Positions 1-9,161 of a stretch of 64,000 nt of DNA are shown here, in pieces; positions within the stretch are counted from its first letter, which is position 1, and each line of letters starts with the position of its first letter. The position numbers and the translations under genes were made by a program. The notes beneath the pieces are model-generated. The model had not been told where the DNA came from. It worked only from the letters and a program-made list of their open reading frames with translations, and searched no databases. Origin of the DNA: Photobacterium sp. GB-56 (GTDB lineage Bacteria; Pseudomonadota; Gammaproteobacteria; Enterobacterales; Vibrionaceae); the NCBI RefSeq assembly GCF_003026105.1, contig NZ_PYNW01000016.1, positions 31,633 through 95,632 of the forward strand. Reading direction: 5' to 3'.

Positions 1-634
1 GCATCTGTAGTGGGCCATCAACATCTACTGAAGGCGCTGCAACGTTATCAACGATAGATTGGAACAATGGTTCCATGTTCTCGCCAGTTTCGCCTTCTTC
101 TAGTGTTGCCCAACCGTTTAGTGCTGATGCGTAAACCACTTGGAAGTCTAGTTGTTCGTCAGTTGCACCAAGGTTATCGAATAGGTCAAATACTTGATCC
201 ATAACCCACTCAGGACGTGCACCTGGACGGTCAATCTTGTTGATAACAACGATTGGCTTAAGACCGTATGCAAACGCTTTTTGCGTTACGAAACGAGTTT
301 GAGGCATCGGGCCGTCAACTGCATCAACGATAAGCAATACAGAGTCAACCATAGACATGATACGCTCTACTTCACCACCGAAATCGGCGTGTCCAGGGGT
401 ATCTACGATGTTGATGCGGTAGTCATTCCAGTTGATTGCTGTGTTCTTAGCAAGAATGGTAATGCCACGCTCTTTCTCGATATCGTTAGAATCCATCACA
501 CGTTCTTCGGCTTCGCCGCGACCCTCTAACGTGCCAGACTGCTGTAGAAGTTTATCAACCAAGGTAGTTTTACCGTGGTCAACGTGAGCAATAATTGCGA
601 TATTTCTTAATTTATCGATCGATTGATTAGACAT
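1..634 (-). CDS. typA: GTPase TypA/BipA, N-terminal part (runs off the window)
   Basis: Ribosome-associated translational GTPase of the EF-G/LepA superfamily, involved in ribosome assembly and in cold and stress growth. The reverse strand reads from ATG at 634 as [20 protein letters not shown] and continues without a stop to the window edge, about 211 codons of a family usually near 610. The G domain is visible: P-loop [10 protein letters not shown], switch region [20 protein letters not shown], and NKID in [11 protein letters not shown]. The C-terminal domains lie outside the window. It is transcribed away from glnA, as in enterics and vibrios. Confidence 0.97.
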   Translation of the reverse strand, partial: MSNQSIDKLRNIAIIAHVDHGKTTLVDKLLQQSGTLEGRGEAEERVMDSNDIEKERGITILAKNTAINWNDYRINIVDTPGHADFGGEVERIMSMVDSVLLIVDAVDGPMPQTRFVTQKAFAYGLKPIVVINKIDRPGARPEWVMDQVFDLFDNLGATDEQLDFQVVYASALNGWATLEEGETGENMEPLFQSIVDNVAAPSVDVDGPLQM

Positions 635-946
635 TAGTTTCACATTCACTCAGAACATGCAGCATCTTCACTAGAGGCTACTTGATTAAAAAAACGGCTC
701 ATAATTTAACAGATTTTACGCCAAAACCCACGAAATATGTGATTTATATCACCAGCTTTTTTATGACCATGCTCTAGAGCCGCATTTTTACTCGCTTTTT
801 GGCCTGATTTTATTTTTTTGAACCCTTCTATTCAGACCATAAATCCCCACTTAACCCTGTTTTCTCACTCCCTACGGATAAAAACATCATTAGAGGCACA
901 CAGTTCTCCTTTAATAATAAAAACTCTTTTTTAAGGAGATTATGAA

Positions 947-975
947 TTGACAATAATTTTTAACATCGCGATAGT
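947..975 (+). promoter_or_regulatory. putative sigma-70 promoter of glnA (glnAp1-like)
   Basis: A consensus -35 (TTGACA, 947-952) is followed after 17 bp by GATAGT (970-975), which has four of six matches to a -10. It lies upstream of the NtrC sites, so bound NtrC would sit just downstream of its start and could block it, as known for glnAp1 in E. coli. The position and function are inferred. The rest of 635-1210 holds the divergent typA leader and an A+T-rich stretch with no gene. Confidence 0.45.
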
Positions 976-1008
976 AAGCATGTTCTATTATTGTTAATGA
1001 CACATCGT

Positions 1009-1046
1009 CGCACCAAAACAGTGCACCGATGCATCAAGATAGTGCA
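1009..1046 (+). promoter_or_regulatory. tandem NtrC-binding sites (glnA enhancer)
   Basis: Two 17-bp sites match the NtrC consensus TGCAC-N7-GTGCA: CGCACCAAAACAGTGCA (1009-1025) and TGCATCAAGATAGTGCA (1030-1046). Their centres are 21 bp apart, two helical turns, so both dimers would bind the same DNA face. They lie roughly 95-120 bp upstream of the expected sigma-54 start, as in the E. coli glnA enhancer. Confidence 0.85.
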
Positions 1047-1107
1047 AAAATGGATTAATTAAGCTTTAGCAATGCGTAAAAACCGCATTCTTAAAGCTTT
1101 TAAAAAT

Positions 1108-1123
1108 TGGCATGGTTTTCGCT
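1108..1123 (+). promoter_or_regulatory. sigma-54 promoter of glnA (glnAp2-like)
   Basis: TGGCATGGTTTTCGCT has the -24 GG (1109-1110) and -12 GC (1121-1122) separated by exactly 10 bp, the invariant RpoN spacing. It lies about 90 bp before the glnA ATG and downstream of the two NtrC sites. The start site should be near 1134. Confidence 0.82.
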
Positions 1124-1210
1124 TAAGAACATTCAGAACTGCTCATTCTCAGAAATGAGCAACACTAGATTTGCGGCCATGCCCTTATATAACACCGGAG
1201 GTTACTCAAG

Positions 1211-2620
1211 ATGTCAGTAGAAAACGTACTAGCGCTGATCCAGGAAAATGAAGTTAAGTTTATTGACCTACGTTTTACCGATACAAAAGGTAAAGAACAG
1301 CATATCTCGATCCCATCTCATCAAATTGATGCTGATTTCTTCGAAGAAGGTAAAATGTTTGATGGCTCTTCAGTTGCAGGTTGGAAGGGTATCAACGAAT
1401 CAGACATGGTAATGATGCCTGACGCATCAAGCGCGGTACTAGACCCATTCACTGAAGACGCTACGCTAAATATCCGTTGTGATATTTTAGAGCCAGCAAC
1501 AATGCAAGGTTACGACCGTGATCCTCGCTCTATCGCGAAGCGTGCAGAAGAGTTCATGCGTTCAACAGGTATCGCAGACACGGTTCTTATCGGCCCTGAG
1601 CCAGAATTCTTCCTATTTGACGATGTTAAGTTTAACACTGACATGTCTGGCTCTTTCTTCAAAATTGATGACGTAGAAGCTGCATGGAATACCGGTTCTG
1701 ATTTCGAAGGCGGTAACAAAGGTCACCGTCCAGGTGTTAAAGGCGGTTACTTCCCAGTAGCACCTGTTGATTCATCACAAGACATCCGTTCTGCTATGTG
1801 TTTAATCATGGAAGAAATGGGTCTAGTTGTTGAAGCTCACCACCACGAAGTAGCAACAGCAGGTCAAAACGAAATCGCAACACGTTTCAACACGCTAACA
1901 ACAAAAGCGGATGAAATTCAGATCTACAAGTATGTTGTTCATAACGTTGCACACGCATTCGGTAAAACAGCAACCTTTATGCCTAAGCCACTAGTAGGTG
2001 ATAACGGTTCTGGTATGCACGTTCACCAATCACTAGCAAAAGATGGTGTAAACCTATTCTCTGGTGATAAGTACGGCGGCCTTTCTGAAATGGCACTTTA
2101 CTACATCGGTGGTATCATCAAGCATGCGCGTGCAATCAACGCATTTGCTAACCCTGCTACGAACTCATACAAGCGTCTAGTTCCAGGCTTTGAAGCTCCA
2201 GTAATGCTAGCTTACTCTGCGCGTAACCGTTCAGCGTCTATCCGTATTCCTGTAGTACCAAGCCCTAAAGCACGTCGTATCGAAGTACGTTTCGGTGATC
2301 CAGCGGCTAACCCATACCTAGCATTTGCTGCAATGCTAATGGCTGGCCTTGACGGTATCCAGAACAAGATCCACCCAGGCGAAGCGATGGATAAAGACTT
2401 GTACGACCTACCAGCAGAAGAAGCAGCTGAAATCCCAACAGTTGCAGAATCGCTACAAGGCGCATTACAAGCACTAAGCGACGACCGTGAGTTCCTAACG
2501 TCTGGCGGCGTATTCTCTGATGACTTCATCGATTCTTACATCGCACTGAAATCTCAAGACGTTGAGAAAGTAAACATGACAACTCACCCACTAGAGTTTG
2601 AACTTTACTACTCTGTTTAA
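1211..2620 (+). CDS. glnA: glutamine synthetase type I
   Basis: Cytoplasmic dodecameric enzyme that makes glutamine from glutamate, ammonia and ATP, the main ammonia-assimilation step. At 469 aa it has the usual GSI-beta length. Visible motifs include FDGSSVAGW near residue 50, [10 protein letters not shown] near 130, and the ammonia/ATP-site region with [10 protein letters not shown]. The adenylylation Tyr is residue 398 in DLYDLPAEE, so GlnE-type covalent control is expected. A strong ribosome site (CCGGAGG) precedes the ATG. Expression is set by the NtrC sites and sigma-54 promoter upstream, and ntrB-ntrC follow downstream. A terminator lies 31 bp after the stop. Confidence 0.99.
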   Translation: MSVENVLALIQENEVKFIDLRFTDTKGKEQHISIPSHQIDADFFEEGKMFDGSSVAGWKGINESDMVMMPDASSAVLDPFTEDATLNIRCDILEPATMQGYDRDPRSIAKRAEEFMRSTGIADTVLIGPEPEFFLFDDVKFNTDMSGSFFKIDDVEAAWNTGSDFEGGNKGHRPGVKGGYFPVAPVDSSQDIRSAMCLIMEEMGLVVEAHHHEVATAGQNEIATRFNTLTTKADEIQIYKYVVHNVAHAFGKTATFMPKPLVGDNGSGMHVHQSLAKDGVNLFSGDKYGGLSEMALYYIGGIIKHARAINAFANPATNSYKRLVPGFEAPVMLAYSARNRSASIRIPVVPSPKARRIEVRFGDPAANPYLAFAAMLMAGLDGIQNKIHPGEAMDKDLYDLPAEEAAEIPTVAESLQGALQALSDDREFLTSGGVFSDDFIDSYIALKSQDVEKVNMTTHPLEFELYYSV

Positions 2621-2651
2621 GTAATCACTTAATTACTAAACATTAAATACT

Positions 2652-2679
2652 TAGGCCTGCTTCACAAGCAGGCCTTTTT
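2652..2679 (+). terminator. rho-independent terminator of glnA
   Basis: The stem AGGCCTGCTT / AGCAGGCCTT with a CACA loop is followed by a T run. It separates glnA from the downstream genes; partial read-through may feed them. Confidence 0.9.
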
Positions 2680-2766
2680 GATCTTGTTGTCACCCGCAAA
2701 CCAACGACAATAATGAATCTTATTCACGACCACTCTTGTTCGTGCAAACAAACTTGGAGTTAACGG

Positions 2767-3348
2767 ATGAAACTCTCTCGTTTTTTTAATCTACTCAGCC
2801 CAATTTTTATTACCCTAATATGGACCGCTGCGAGTTCCGCCCAAGCCTCTACCATCTACTCATGGACAGATGAAAATGGCGTGGTGCACTTTACCGATCA
2901 ACCTCAAACCCCCGATGCCACTGCTTACCCTTTAAGCGTGACAGAAGTCAGTGGCAATATTGAACAAACCGCAGATACTATTGACACTCAAACCACTGAT
3001 ATTACCGTGGTAGAAGAGCCAGCAAAAACCATTACAACCGTCAGTTTAGTTTCGCCTATGCATGAGCAAACCATCCGCAATAACGAAGGTATCATCAATA
3101 TTCATGCGGTCACCAACAGCAAACTTAACAATCAAACCCAAGCGCAATTAGTATTAGATGGCGTGGTGAAAGGCGAGCCTCAAACAGAACTCACTTGGAC
3201 ATTAGATAACATTGATCGTGGCAGCCACCAATTACAAATTCAACTAGTTAAAGGCGGCAAGGTTATTGCATCGTCAGACAGTATTACCGTTTATCTGCAT
3301 CGAGCCACAGTGAAGGCGAACAAGCCAATGCCAGTACAGCCTCGCTAA
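2767..3348 (+). CDS. DUF4124 domain-containing exported protein
   Basis: A 193-aa protein of unknown function. Residues 1-27 form a signal peptide (hydrophobic LLSPIFITLIWTAASSAQA, cleavage after SSAQA). Residues about 28-60 carry the DUF4124 signature, an SxIYxWTDENGxVHFTDQP motif found in many proteobacterial envelope proteins. The remainder is Thr/Val-rich and predicted beta, resembling an Ig-like envelope domain. It sits between glnA and ntrB, as I recall from other Vibrionaceae. A GGAG ribosome site precedes the ATG. A link to nitrogen control is suggested only by position. Confidence 0.85.
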   Translation: MKLSRFFNLLSPIFITLIWTAASSAQASTIYSWTDENGVVHFTDQPQTPDATAYPLSVTEVSGNIEQTADTIDTQTTDITVVEEPAKTITTVSLVSPMHEQTIRNNEGIINIHAVTNSKLNNQTQAQLVLDGVVKGEPQTELTWTLDNIDRGSHQLQIQLVKGGKVIASSDSITVYLHRATVKANKPMPVQPR

Positions 3349-3404
3349 TCCACAGTTTCACCAATTAACAGTGCCCGATCAGCAATAAACAGGTTACACT
3401 CAGA

Positions 3405-3421
3405 TGCACCAATTTGGTGCA
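3405..3421 (+). promoter_or_regulatory. NtrC-binding site upstream of ntrB (glnLp operator)
   Basis: TGCACCAATTTGGTGCA is a near-perfect 17-bp NtrC palindrome, 54 bp before the ntrB start. In E. coli a single NtrC site in the same place represses glnLp, giving autoregulation of ntrBC. The same role is inferred here. Confidence 0.82.
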
Positions 3422-3474
3422 TTTGACCTAAATAAGCCTATTGATGGTTTAGGTAATCAACAAGGATGCTGATT

Positions 3475-4524
3475 GTGACTACCGCTTTTACCCCTATAAT
3501 TATTGACAACCTTGTTACTGCAATCATTTTACTGGATGAGCACTTAACGATTCGTTATGTCAATCCTGCCGCAGAACAACTGTTATCGTCGAGTAAGCGC
3601 CGTTTGCTGGGCATTACGTTACCAGAGTTATTACAGTATTCATCTCTTGATCTCGATTTAATCGCAGCCACACTGCAAAGTGGTCAAGGCCTAGCTGATA
3701 GCGATGTCGCTTTTGTGATTGATGAACAGCGTCAACTTCTCAGCTTGAATGCCAGCCCTATTTCGTGGCAAAAAAATCTTTTCGTGATGCTGGAGCTTAA
3801 ACCTATCGATCAACAACGTCGTATTAGCCAAGAGCTCTCTCAATTAGCTCAGCAGCAAGCAGCGAAAGAATTAGTGCGAGGGTTAGCTCATGAGATAAAA
3901 AACCCACTAGGTGGCTTAAGAGGCGCTGCACAGCTACTTGAAAAAGCACTACCCGACCCTAGTTATGTCGAATATACCCAAATGATTATTGAGCAAGCCG
4001 ACCGATTACGTAATTTGGTCGATAGGTTATTAGGCCCGCAACGGCCAGGCATCAGAAAAACCGATAATATTCATCTCGTATTAGAAAAAGTACGTCAGCT
4101 GGTCATACTGGAAAACGACAATAACCTTGTGATTGAGCGCGACTACGATCCAAGTCTGCCCGAGATTGAAATGGATACCGAACAACTCGAGCAAGCCTTA
4201 CTCAACATTGTCAGTAACGCCGCTCATGTTCTAAAAAAACAAAATGGCGGGATCATTAAACTCAAAACTCGCACAGCCCATCAAGCCTTGATCCAAGGCA
4301 AATATGCCCGTATCGCCGCGAAAATTGAAATTATCGATAATGGTCCGGGGATCCCAGCAGAAATCCAAGACACCTTATTCTATCCAATGGTAACCGGTAA
4401 TGCTGATGGCACAGGGTTAGGGCTATCGATCTCGCAAAACTTAATAGACCAACATAACGGCAAAATTGAAGTGATTAGCTGGCCAGGACACACCAACTTT
4501 ACGATCTATTTACCAATACAATAA
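3475..4524 (+). CDS. glnL: nitrogen regulation sensor kinase NtrB (NR-II)
   Basis: Cytoplasmic histidine kinase/phosphatase that controls NtrC in response to PII. It has an N-terminal PAS domain (about 1-110), then HisKA with LAHEIKNPLGG, then HATPase with DNGPGIP and GTGLGLS. An ATG exists at 3466, but AAGG touches it directly. The same AAGGATG lies about 6 bp before GTG at 3475, and starting there gives 349 aa and puts the phospho-acceptor His at residue 139, exactly as in E. coli NtrB. It is co-transcribed with ntrC, 20 bp downstream. Confidence 0.97.
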   Translation: MTTAFTPIIIDNLVTAIILLDEHLTIRYVNPAAEQLLSSSKRRLLGITLPELLQYSSLDLDLIAATLQSGQGLADSDVAFVIDEQRQLLSLNASPISWQKNLFVMLELKPIDQQRRISQELSQLAQQQAAKELVRGLAHEIKNPLGGLRGAAQLLEKALPDPSYVEYTQMIIEQADRLRNLVDRLLGPQRPGIRKTDNIHLVLEKVRQLVILENDNNLVIERDYDPSLPEIEMDTEQLEQALLNIVSNAAHVLKKQNGGIIKLKTRTAHQALIQGKYARIAAKIEIIDNGPGIPAEIQDTLFYPMVTGNADGTGLGLSISQNLIDQHNGKIEVISWPGHTNFTIYLPIQ

Positions 4525-4544
4525 TAACGATAGGAGAGTAACGT

Positions 4545-5960
4545 ATGAGCAAAGGATTAATTTGGGTTGTCGATGACGACAGCTCTATTCGCTGGGTAAT
4601 GGAAAAGACACTTATAACAGCAGGCATGAAGTGTGAAACCTTTGCCAATGCCGATAGTGTACTTGAAGCGCTAGAGCGCAATGTCCCAGATGTATTGGTC
4701 TCTGATATTAAAATGCCGGGAACAGATGGCTTAACGTTACTAAAACTCTTACAACAAGATTACCCACTCTTACCGGTGATAATCATGACGGCACATTCAG
4801 ACTTAGATGCCGCTGTGAACGCCTATCAACGTGGGGCATTTGAATATCTCCCTAAGCCATTTGATATTGATGAAGCCGTAAGTTTGGTTGAGCGCGCGGT
4901 TAGTCATAGCCAAGAGCAGAAACGTCAACAGCAACCAGAAACGGAAATAAAAGCAGTACCTGAAATTATCGGTGAAGCCCCTGCTATGCAGGAAGTTTTC
5001 CGTGCTATTGGTCGCCTTTCTCGCTCATCCATCTCGGTGTTGATTAACGGCGAATCTGGCACAGGTAAAGAGCTTGTCGCTCACGCTTTACATCGCCATA
5101 GTCCACGCAGTAAAAATGCTTTTATTGCCCTGAATATGGCTGCTATTCCCAAAGACTTGATTGAATCAGAACTGTTTGGACATGAAAAAGGCGCATTTAC
5201 TGGCGCCAACAGTGTTCGTCAGGGGCGATTTGAGCAAGCCAATGGTGGAACACTGTTTCTCGATGAAATCGGTGATATGCCATTAGATATTCAAACCCGT
5301 TTACTGCGTGTCTTAGCGGATGGGCAATTCTATCGTGTCGGTGGGCATTCTCCTGTTAACGTCGATGTCCGTATTATTGCAGCAACGCACCAAAACCTAG
5401 AGCGTCTTGTCGCAAGTGGTGATTTTCGTGAGGATTTGTTTCACCGCTTAAACGTTATTCGGGTGCATTTACCGTCTCTAAAAGATCGTCGCCAAGATAT
5501 CCCTCAACTGGCGCGCCACTTCCTGCAACGCGCGTCCAACGAGTTAGGGGTCGAAGTCAAAACCCTGCACCCTGACACGACCGAACAACTAGCAGCACTG
5601 GATTGGCCGGGTAATGTTCGCCAACTAGAAAATATTTGTCGCTGGCTTACTGTCATGGCCAGCAGCAGTGAGGTTTTACCTAGCGATCTCCCCCCTGAGT
5701 TACTGGAAAATAATCAAACCACTTTATCAACTCAGCAAGAGAATCAACATTGGCAGCAAAGCTTACAGCAATGGGCAAAGCAAGAATTGCAGCAAGGTAA
5801 TGAAAACCTATTGGCAGAAGCCCTACCTGAGTTTGAAAAAATCTTACTCGAGACGGCGCTACAACATAGCCACGGTCATAAACAAGAAGCGGCTCGATTA
5901 TTAGGTTGGGGAAGAAATACCCTCACCAGAAAACTCAAAGAGCTAGGTATTAACGACTAA
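4545..5960 (+). CDS. glnG: nitrogen regulation response regulator NtrC (NR-I)
   Basis: Sigma-54-dependent enhancer-binding protein of 471 aa. The receiver domain (1-120) has the acidic pocket VDDD and the phospho-Asp at residue 54 (VSDIKMPG). The AAA+ domain has Walker A GESGTGKE, the GAFTGA sigma-54 contact loop and Walker B GGTLFLDEIG. The C-terminal Fis-type helix-turn-helix ends in RLLGWGRNTLTRKLKELG. Its partner kinase NtrB is just upstream, and its binding sites lie before glnA and ntrB. The start is supported by TAGGAGAGTAACGT ahead of the ATG. Confidence 0.99.
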   Translation: MSKGLIWVVDDDSSIRWVMEKTLITAGMKCETFANADSVLEALERNVPDVLVSDIKMPGTDGLTLLKLLQQDYPLLPVIIMTAHSDLDAAVNAYQRGAFEYLPKPFDIDEAVSLVERAVSHSQEQKRQQQPETEIKAVPEIIGEAPAMQEVFRAIGRLSRSSISVLINGESGTGKELVAHALHRHSPRSKNAFIALNMAAIPKDLIESELFGHEKGAFTGANSVRQGRFEQANGGTLFLDEIGDMPLDIQTRLLRVLADGQFYRVGGHSPVNVDVRIIAATHQNLERLVASGDFREDLFHRLNVIRVHLPSLKDRRQDIPQLARHFLQRASNELGVEVKTLHPDTTEQLAALDWPGNVRQLENICRWLTVMASSSEVLPSDLPPELLENNQTTLSTQQENQHWQQSLQQWAKQELQQGNENLLAEALPEFEKILLETALQHSHGHKQEAARLLGWGRNTLTRKLKELGIND

Positions 5961-5980
5961 TCATCGCTATATAATATCGA

Positions 5981-6014
5981 GTTGCAGGTGAAGGCGATCA
6001 CATTTAGCTGCAAC
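5981..6014. repeat. inverted repeat after ntrC
   Basis: Seven-base arms GTTGCAG and CTGCAAC flank a 20-base loop that contains GTGA and TCAC. No T run follows, so it is not a classical terminator. It could be a 3' stabilising hairpin for ntrC or an operator for add. Confidence 0.35.
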
Positions 6015-6077
6015 GATTATGTTCACGTTATACACTTTGCTTATACTTAACGCTCAGTTTTCATCGGAATAATCATA

Positions 6078-7082
6078 ATGATCAACAAGCATCTTCCTTT
6101 AACGGATCTACACCGTCACCTTGATGGCAACATTCGCCCTCAAACTATCCTAGAACTTGGCCAGCAATTTAATATGGCGCTACCAGGCCATGATCTAGAA
6201 AGTTTACGCCCACACGTTCAGATCGTTGAAGCTGAACCTAGTCTTGTAGCCTTTTTGTCAAAGCTAGACTGGGGGGTTGCAGTATTAGGCGATCTCGATG
6301 CTTGTCGTCGTGTCGCTTATGAAAACGTTGAAGATGCCTTGCATGCACAAATTGATTATGCCGAACTACGTTTCTCACCTTACTACATGGCAATGAAGCA
6401 CAACTTGCCGATCGCAGGTGTGGTTGAAGCCATTATTGATGGAGTAGAAGCTGGTTGTCGTGACTTTGGTATCAAAGCGAACTTAATCGGTATAATGAGT
6501 CGTACCTTTGGTGTTGAGGCTTGTCAGCAAGAGCTTGATGGCTTACTAGCCCACAAAGATAAATTGGTCGCTATTGATTTAGCCGGTGATGAATTAGGTC
6601 AGCCTGGCGCGCAATTTAACCCACACTTTAAACAAGTTCGTGATGCAGGTTTACGTGTAACCGTTCATGCTGGTGAAGCAGCCGGCTCTGAAAGTATGTG
6701 GCAAGCCATTAATGAGCTTGGCGCAGTACGTATTGGTCACGGTGTAAAGGCAATTCAAGATCCAAAACTGATGGATTATCTAGCAGAGCATAAAATTGGT
6801 ATTGAATCGTGCATTACCTCAAACATTCAAACCAGTACTATTAGCAATATCAAAGATCACCCTATCAAGCCATTCCTCGAGCATGGCATTTTAGCCTGCC
6901 TCAACACTGACGACCCTGCCGTTGAAGGTATTGAATTACCTTACGAATATGAGGTAGCAGCACCCGCTGTTGGATTAAGCCAAGCGCAAATCGAACAAGC
7001 ACAACGCAATGGCTTAGAGATCGCCTTCTTGAATGAAAGCGAGAAACAAGCACTTCGCGAGATGGCAGCACAACGTAGTTAA
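6078..7082 (+). CDS. add: adenosine deaminase
   Basis: Deaminates adenosine and deoxyadenosine to inosine and deoxyinosine in purine salvage. At 334 aa it has the bacterial ADA length. The amidohydrolase metal ligands are visible: HRH in DLHRHLDGN (about residues 11-17), [13 protein letters not shown] (about 197-205), and the aspartates in NTDDPAVEG (about 275-280). The catalytic Glu lies in HAGE. No operon partner: it is monocistronic, flanked upstream by ntrC and closed by a two-way terminator shared with convergent hemN. Confidence 0.97.
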   Translation: MINKHLPLTDLHRHLDGNIRPQTILELGQQFNMALPGHDLESLRPHVQIVEAEPSLVAFLSKLDWGVAVLGDLDACRRVAYENVEDALHAQIDYAELRFSPYYMAMKHNLPIAGVVEAIIDGVEAGCRDFGIKANLIGIMSRTFGVEACQQELDGLLAHKDKLVAIDLAGDELGQPGAQFNPHFKQVRDAGLRVTVHAGEAAGSESMWQAINELGAVRIGHGVKAIQDPKLMDYLAEHKIGIESCITSNIQTSTISNIKDHPIKPFLEHGILACLNTDDPAVEGIELPYEYEVAAPAVGLSQAQIEQAQRNGLEIAFLNESEKQALREMAAQRS

Positions 7083-7110
7083 TCACTCACGCGATAAAAA
7101 TCAGATAACA

Positions 7111-7148
7111 AAAAGCCCCATTCCAGCATTGCTCGAATGGGGCTTATT
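7111..7148. terminator. bidirectional terminator between add and hemN
   Basis: The stem AAGCCCCATTC / GAATGGGGCTT (7113-7123 with 7135-7145) has A residues before and T-rich sequence after, so it can end transcripts from both converging genes. Confidence 0.88.
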
Positions 7149-7164
7149 ATTTAATCCAAGAAGA

Positions 7165-8538
7165 TTAAATCACTCGTGAAAACTGCTGTTGGCGAGCGCG
7201 ATCACGTAAGTATTTATCGAAACACATACAAATATTACGGATCAATAAACGTCCCTTCAGCTCAACGAAGATATGTTGCTGATCCACCGCTACTAACTCA
7301 TCATCAATAAAGGTCTTTAAAAGCTCTAAATCTTCAGCAAAATATTGATCAAAATTGATATTAAATTCCGCTTCAATCGCTTTCTTATCAAGCTGGAAAT
7401 TACAAATAAGGGCTTTGATCACTTCACGACGCAGTAAGTCGTCCGCATCTAGCGAGACCCCTTTCCACAGTGCGTTTTGTTTTTCTTCAATATCGCGGTA
7501 GTAATGCTTTAACTCTTTTTGGTTCTGTGCGTAGCAATCACCAATCATAGAAATAGCGGATACACCCATACCTAATAAATCACACTCACCTTGAGTGGTA
7601 TAACCTTGGAAATTACGGTGCAGAATCCCTTCACGCTGGGCAATGGCTAATTCATCATCCGGTTTGGCAAAGTGATCCATACCAATAAATTGGTATCCTG
7701 CCCCCGTCAACGTCGCAATGGTATCTTGCAGAATACCTAATTTTTCTTTGGCACTCGGTAATAGCTCTTCGCTGATCTTACGCTGTGCCGCAAACAATTT
7801 AGGCATGTGGGCGTAGTTAAACACCGATAAACGCCCCGGATTCATCGCCAGTACTTGCTCTAATGTTTTCGCAAACATTTCACGATTTTGTAGCGGTAAA
7901 CCATAAATCAAATCAAGGTTCGTTGAACGGAATCCCAATTCACGTGCACGCTCAACCATCGCAAAGATAAACGCTTCATCTTGCTCACGGTTAACCAGTT
8001 TTTGCACGTCTTTATTGAAATCTTGCACCCCAATGCTTAAACGGTTAAAGCCTTCGCCACGTAAATGGTCAAGAATATCGAGTTCAATTTCACGCGGATC
8101 GACTTCTATGCTGATCTCAGCATCATCATCAAAATTAAACGCTGCACGCAAACTATTCATTAAACGACTGATCTGCGCTGCAGTAAGGAACGTCGGTGTA
8201 CCACCGCCCCAGTGCAATTGACTCACTTGGCGATTGCCCAATAAAGTCGCACGTTGTTTAATTTCTTGTTCTAGCTTATCCAAGTAGTCATCCGCTTTAT
8301 GCTGATGACGGGTAATGATTTTATTACAGCCACAGTAGTAACAAAGCTTATGACAAAATGGGATATGAATATAAAGCGATAGCTTACGATCAGGATATTG
8401 CTTACATGCCATCTCAAATTCAGCAGACGTGAACGCTTCATTAAACTCTAATGCAGTTGGGTAAGAGGTATAACGCGGGCCTGAGTAGTTATACTTTTCA
8501 ATCAGGGCCTGATCCCAAATAATCTGCTCATTTGACAT
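7165..8538 (-). CDS. hemN: oxygen-independent coproporphyrinogen III oxidase
   Basis: Radical-SAM enzyme that decarboxylates coproporphyrinogen III to protoporphyrinogen IX without oxygen, in heme synthesis. At 457 aa it is full length. The cluster motif HIPFCHKLCYYCGC supplies Cys62, Cys66 and Cys69, plus Cys71, the same numbers as in E. coli HemN. YTSYPTA near the N terminus and the C-terminal HemN domain are also present. It lies on the minus strand, convergent with add. Other heme genes (hemB, hemCDXY) lie elsewhere in the window. No convincing FNR box was seen in the short upstream region. Confidence 0.98.
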   Translation of the reverse strand: MSNEQIIWDQALIEKYNYSGPRYTSYPTALEFNEAFTSAEFEMACKQYPDRKLSLYIHIPFCHKLCYYCGCNKIITRHQHKADDYLDKLEQEIKQRATLLGNRQVSQLHWGGGTPTFLTAAQISRLMNSLRAAFNFDDDAEISIEVDPREIELDILDHLRGEGFNRLSIGVQDFNKDVQKLVNREQDEAFIFAMVERARELGFRSTNLDLIYGLPLQNREMFAKTLEQVLAMNPGRLSVFNYAHMPKLFAAQRKISEELLPSAKEKLGILQDTIATLTGAGYQFIGMDHFAKPDDELAIAQREGILHRNFQGYTTQGECDLLGMGVSAISMIGDCYAQNQKELKHYYRDIEEKQNALWKGVSLDADDLLRREVIKALICNFQLDKKAIEAEFNINFDQYFAEDLELLKTFIDDELVAVDQQHIFVELKGRLLIRNICMCFDKYLRDRARQQQFSRVI

Positions 8539-8623
8539 GACATATTTCCAATATTGTAGGGAGAATAAAGAGTTAAACGTGTAATGATAGTAAGACGAAT
8601 AACACTTATAGTTTATAAGACAA

Positions 8624-8660
8624 TACAGTCATCGCCTAATCAGATTAGACGATGACTGTA
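8624..8660 (-). terminator. long inverted repeat after the DUF2489 gene
   Basis: TACAGTCATCG-C-CTAATC pairs with GATTAG-A-CGATGACTGTA with one mismatch and almost no loop. On the minus strand it follows the DUF2489 stop and precedes hemN. The following bases (TTGTCTTAT) are only moderately T-rich, so it may act as a terminator or as an mRNA 3' barrier. Confidence 0.6.
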
Positions 8661-8678
8661 ATCGTTCAGATCAAGTCA

Positions 8679-9158
8679 TTAAGACTTCGTAGACAGGATG
8701 GCATCCAGTTCGATCGCAATAGCTTCTTGTAATCGAGTTTCAGCCTTCATTCGCTCCAGATCAAAGCGCATTCGAGCACGTTTCTCTGTTTGTTGACGCG
8801 CTTCACCGCGAGGCATATCTTTTACTACCTCATACAGCTCTGTAATTGCTGGATAAGTGGCTGCAAAATCAACACTCTTATCAGCCTGTAGCGCTTCCAT
8901 CAACTTATACAAACGAATCGCCGCTTCAGACAAATCACATTGTCCTTGCTTGGTCGCTGCGGCAATCACATAAACGCTCTCTAAAATCGTATTATTACGC
9001 GTTTCTATCGCCTCTTTTTGCTGTTGTTCAGCACGGGCTAAAAAAACTTTATGGCGTTGATTTTGTTGGTATAGCTTAACAAGTAGCGTGCCCGCATAAA
9101 TACCAAGCGCGGTTACAATTGTGCCACCAATAACAAGCAGAAGCGTCAAATCCTGCAA
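8679..9158 (-). CDS. DUF2489 family membrane-anchored protein
   Basis: A 159-aa protein of unknown function. One N-terminal membrane helix (about 4-28, TLLLVIGGTIVTALGIYAGTL) is followed by a charged, mostly helical cytoplasmic part with probable coiled coil (LARAEQQQKEAIETR). This arrangement matches the DUF2489 family found beside yihI in gammaproteobacteria. It is the last gene of the methyltransferase - yihI - DUF2489 operon, starting 3 bp after the yihI stop. No catalytic motif is seen. Confidence 0.85.
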   Translation of the reverse strand: MQDLTLLLVIGGTIVTALGIYAGTLLVKLYQQNQRHKVFLARAEQQQKEAIETRNNTILESVYVIAAATKQGQCDLSEAAIRLYKLMEALQADKSVDFAATYPAITELYEVVKDMPRGEARQQTEKRARMRFDLERMKAETRLQEAIAIELDAILSTKS

Positions 9159-9161
9159 CGG

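Noticed and set aside
194..529. 111-codon ORF on the plus strand at the left edge
   Set aside because: It is antisense to the clearly coding typA and has no family resemblance or ribosome site.
2212..2529. 105-codon ORF opposite glnA
   Set aside because: It is a shadow of the conserved glnA frame; no independent signal.
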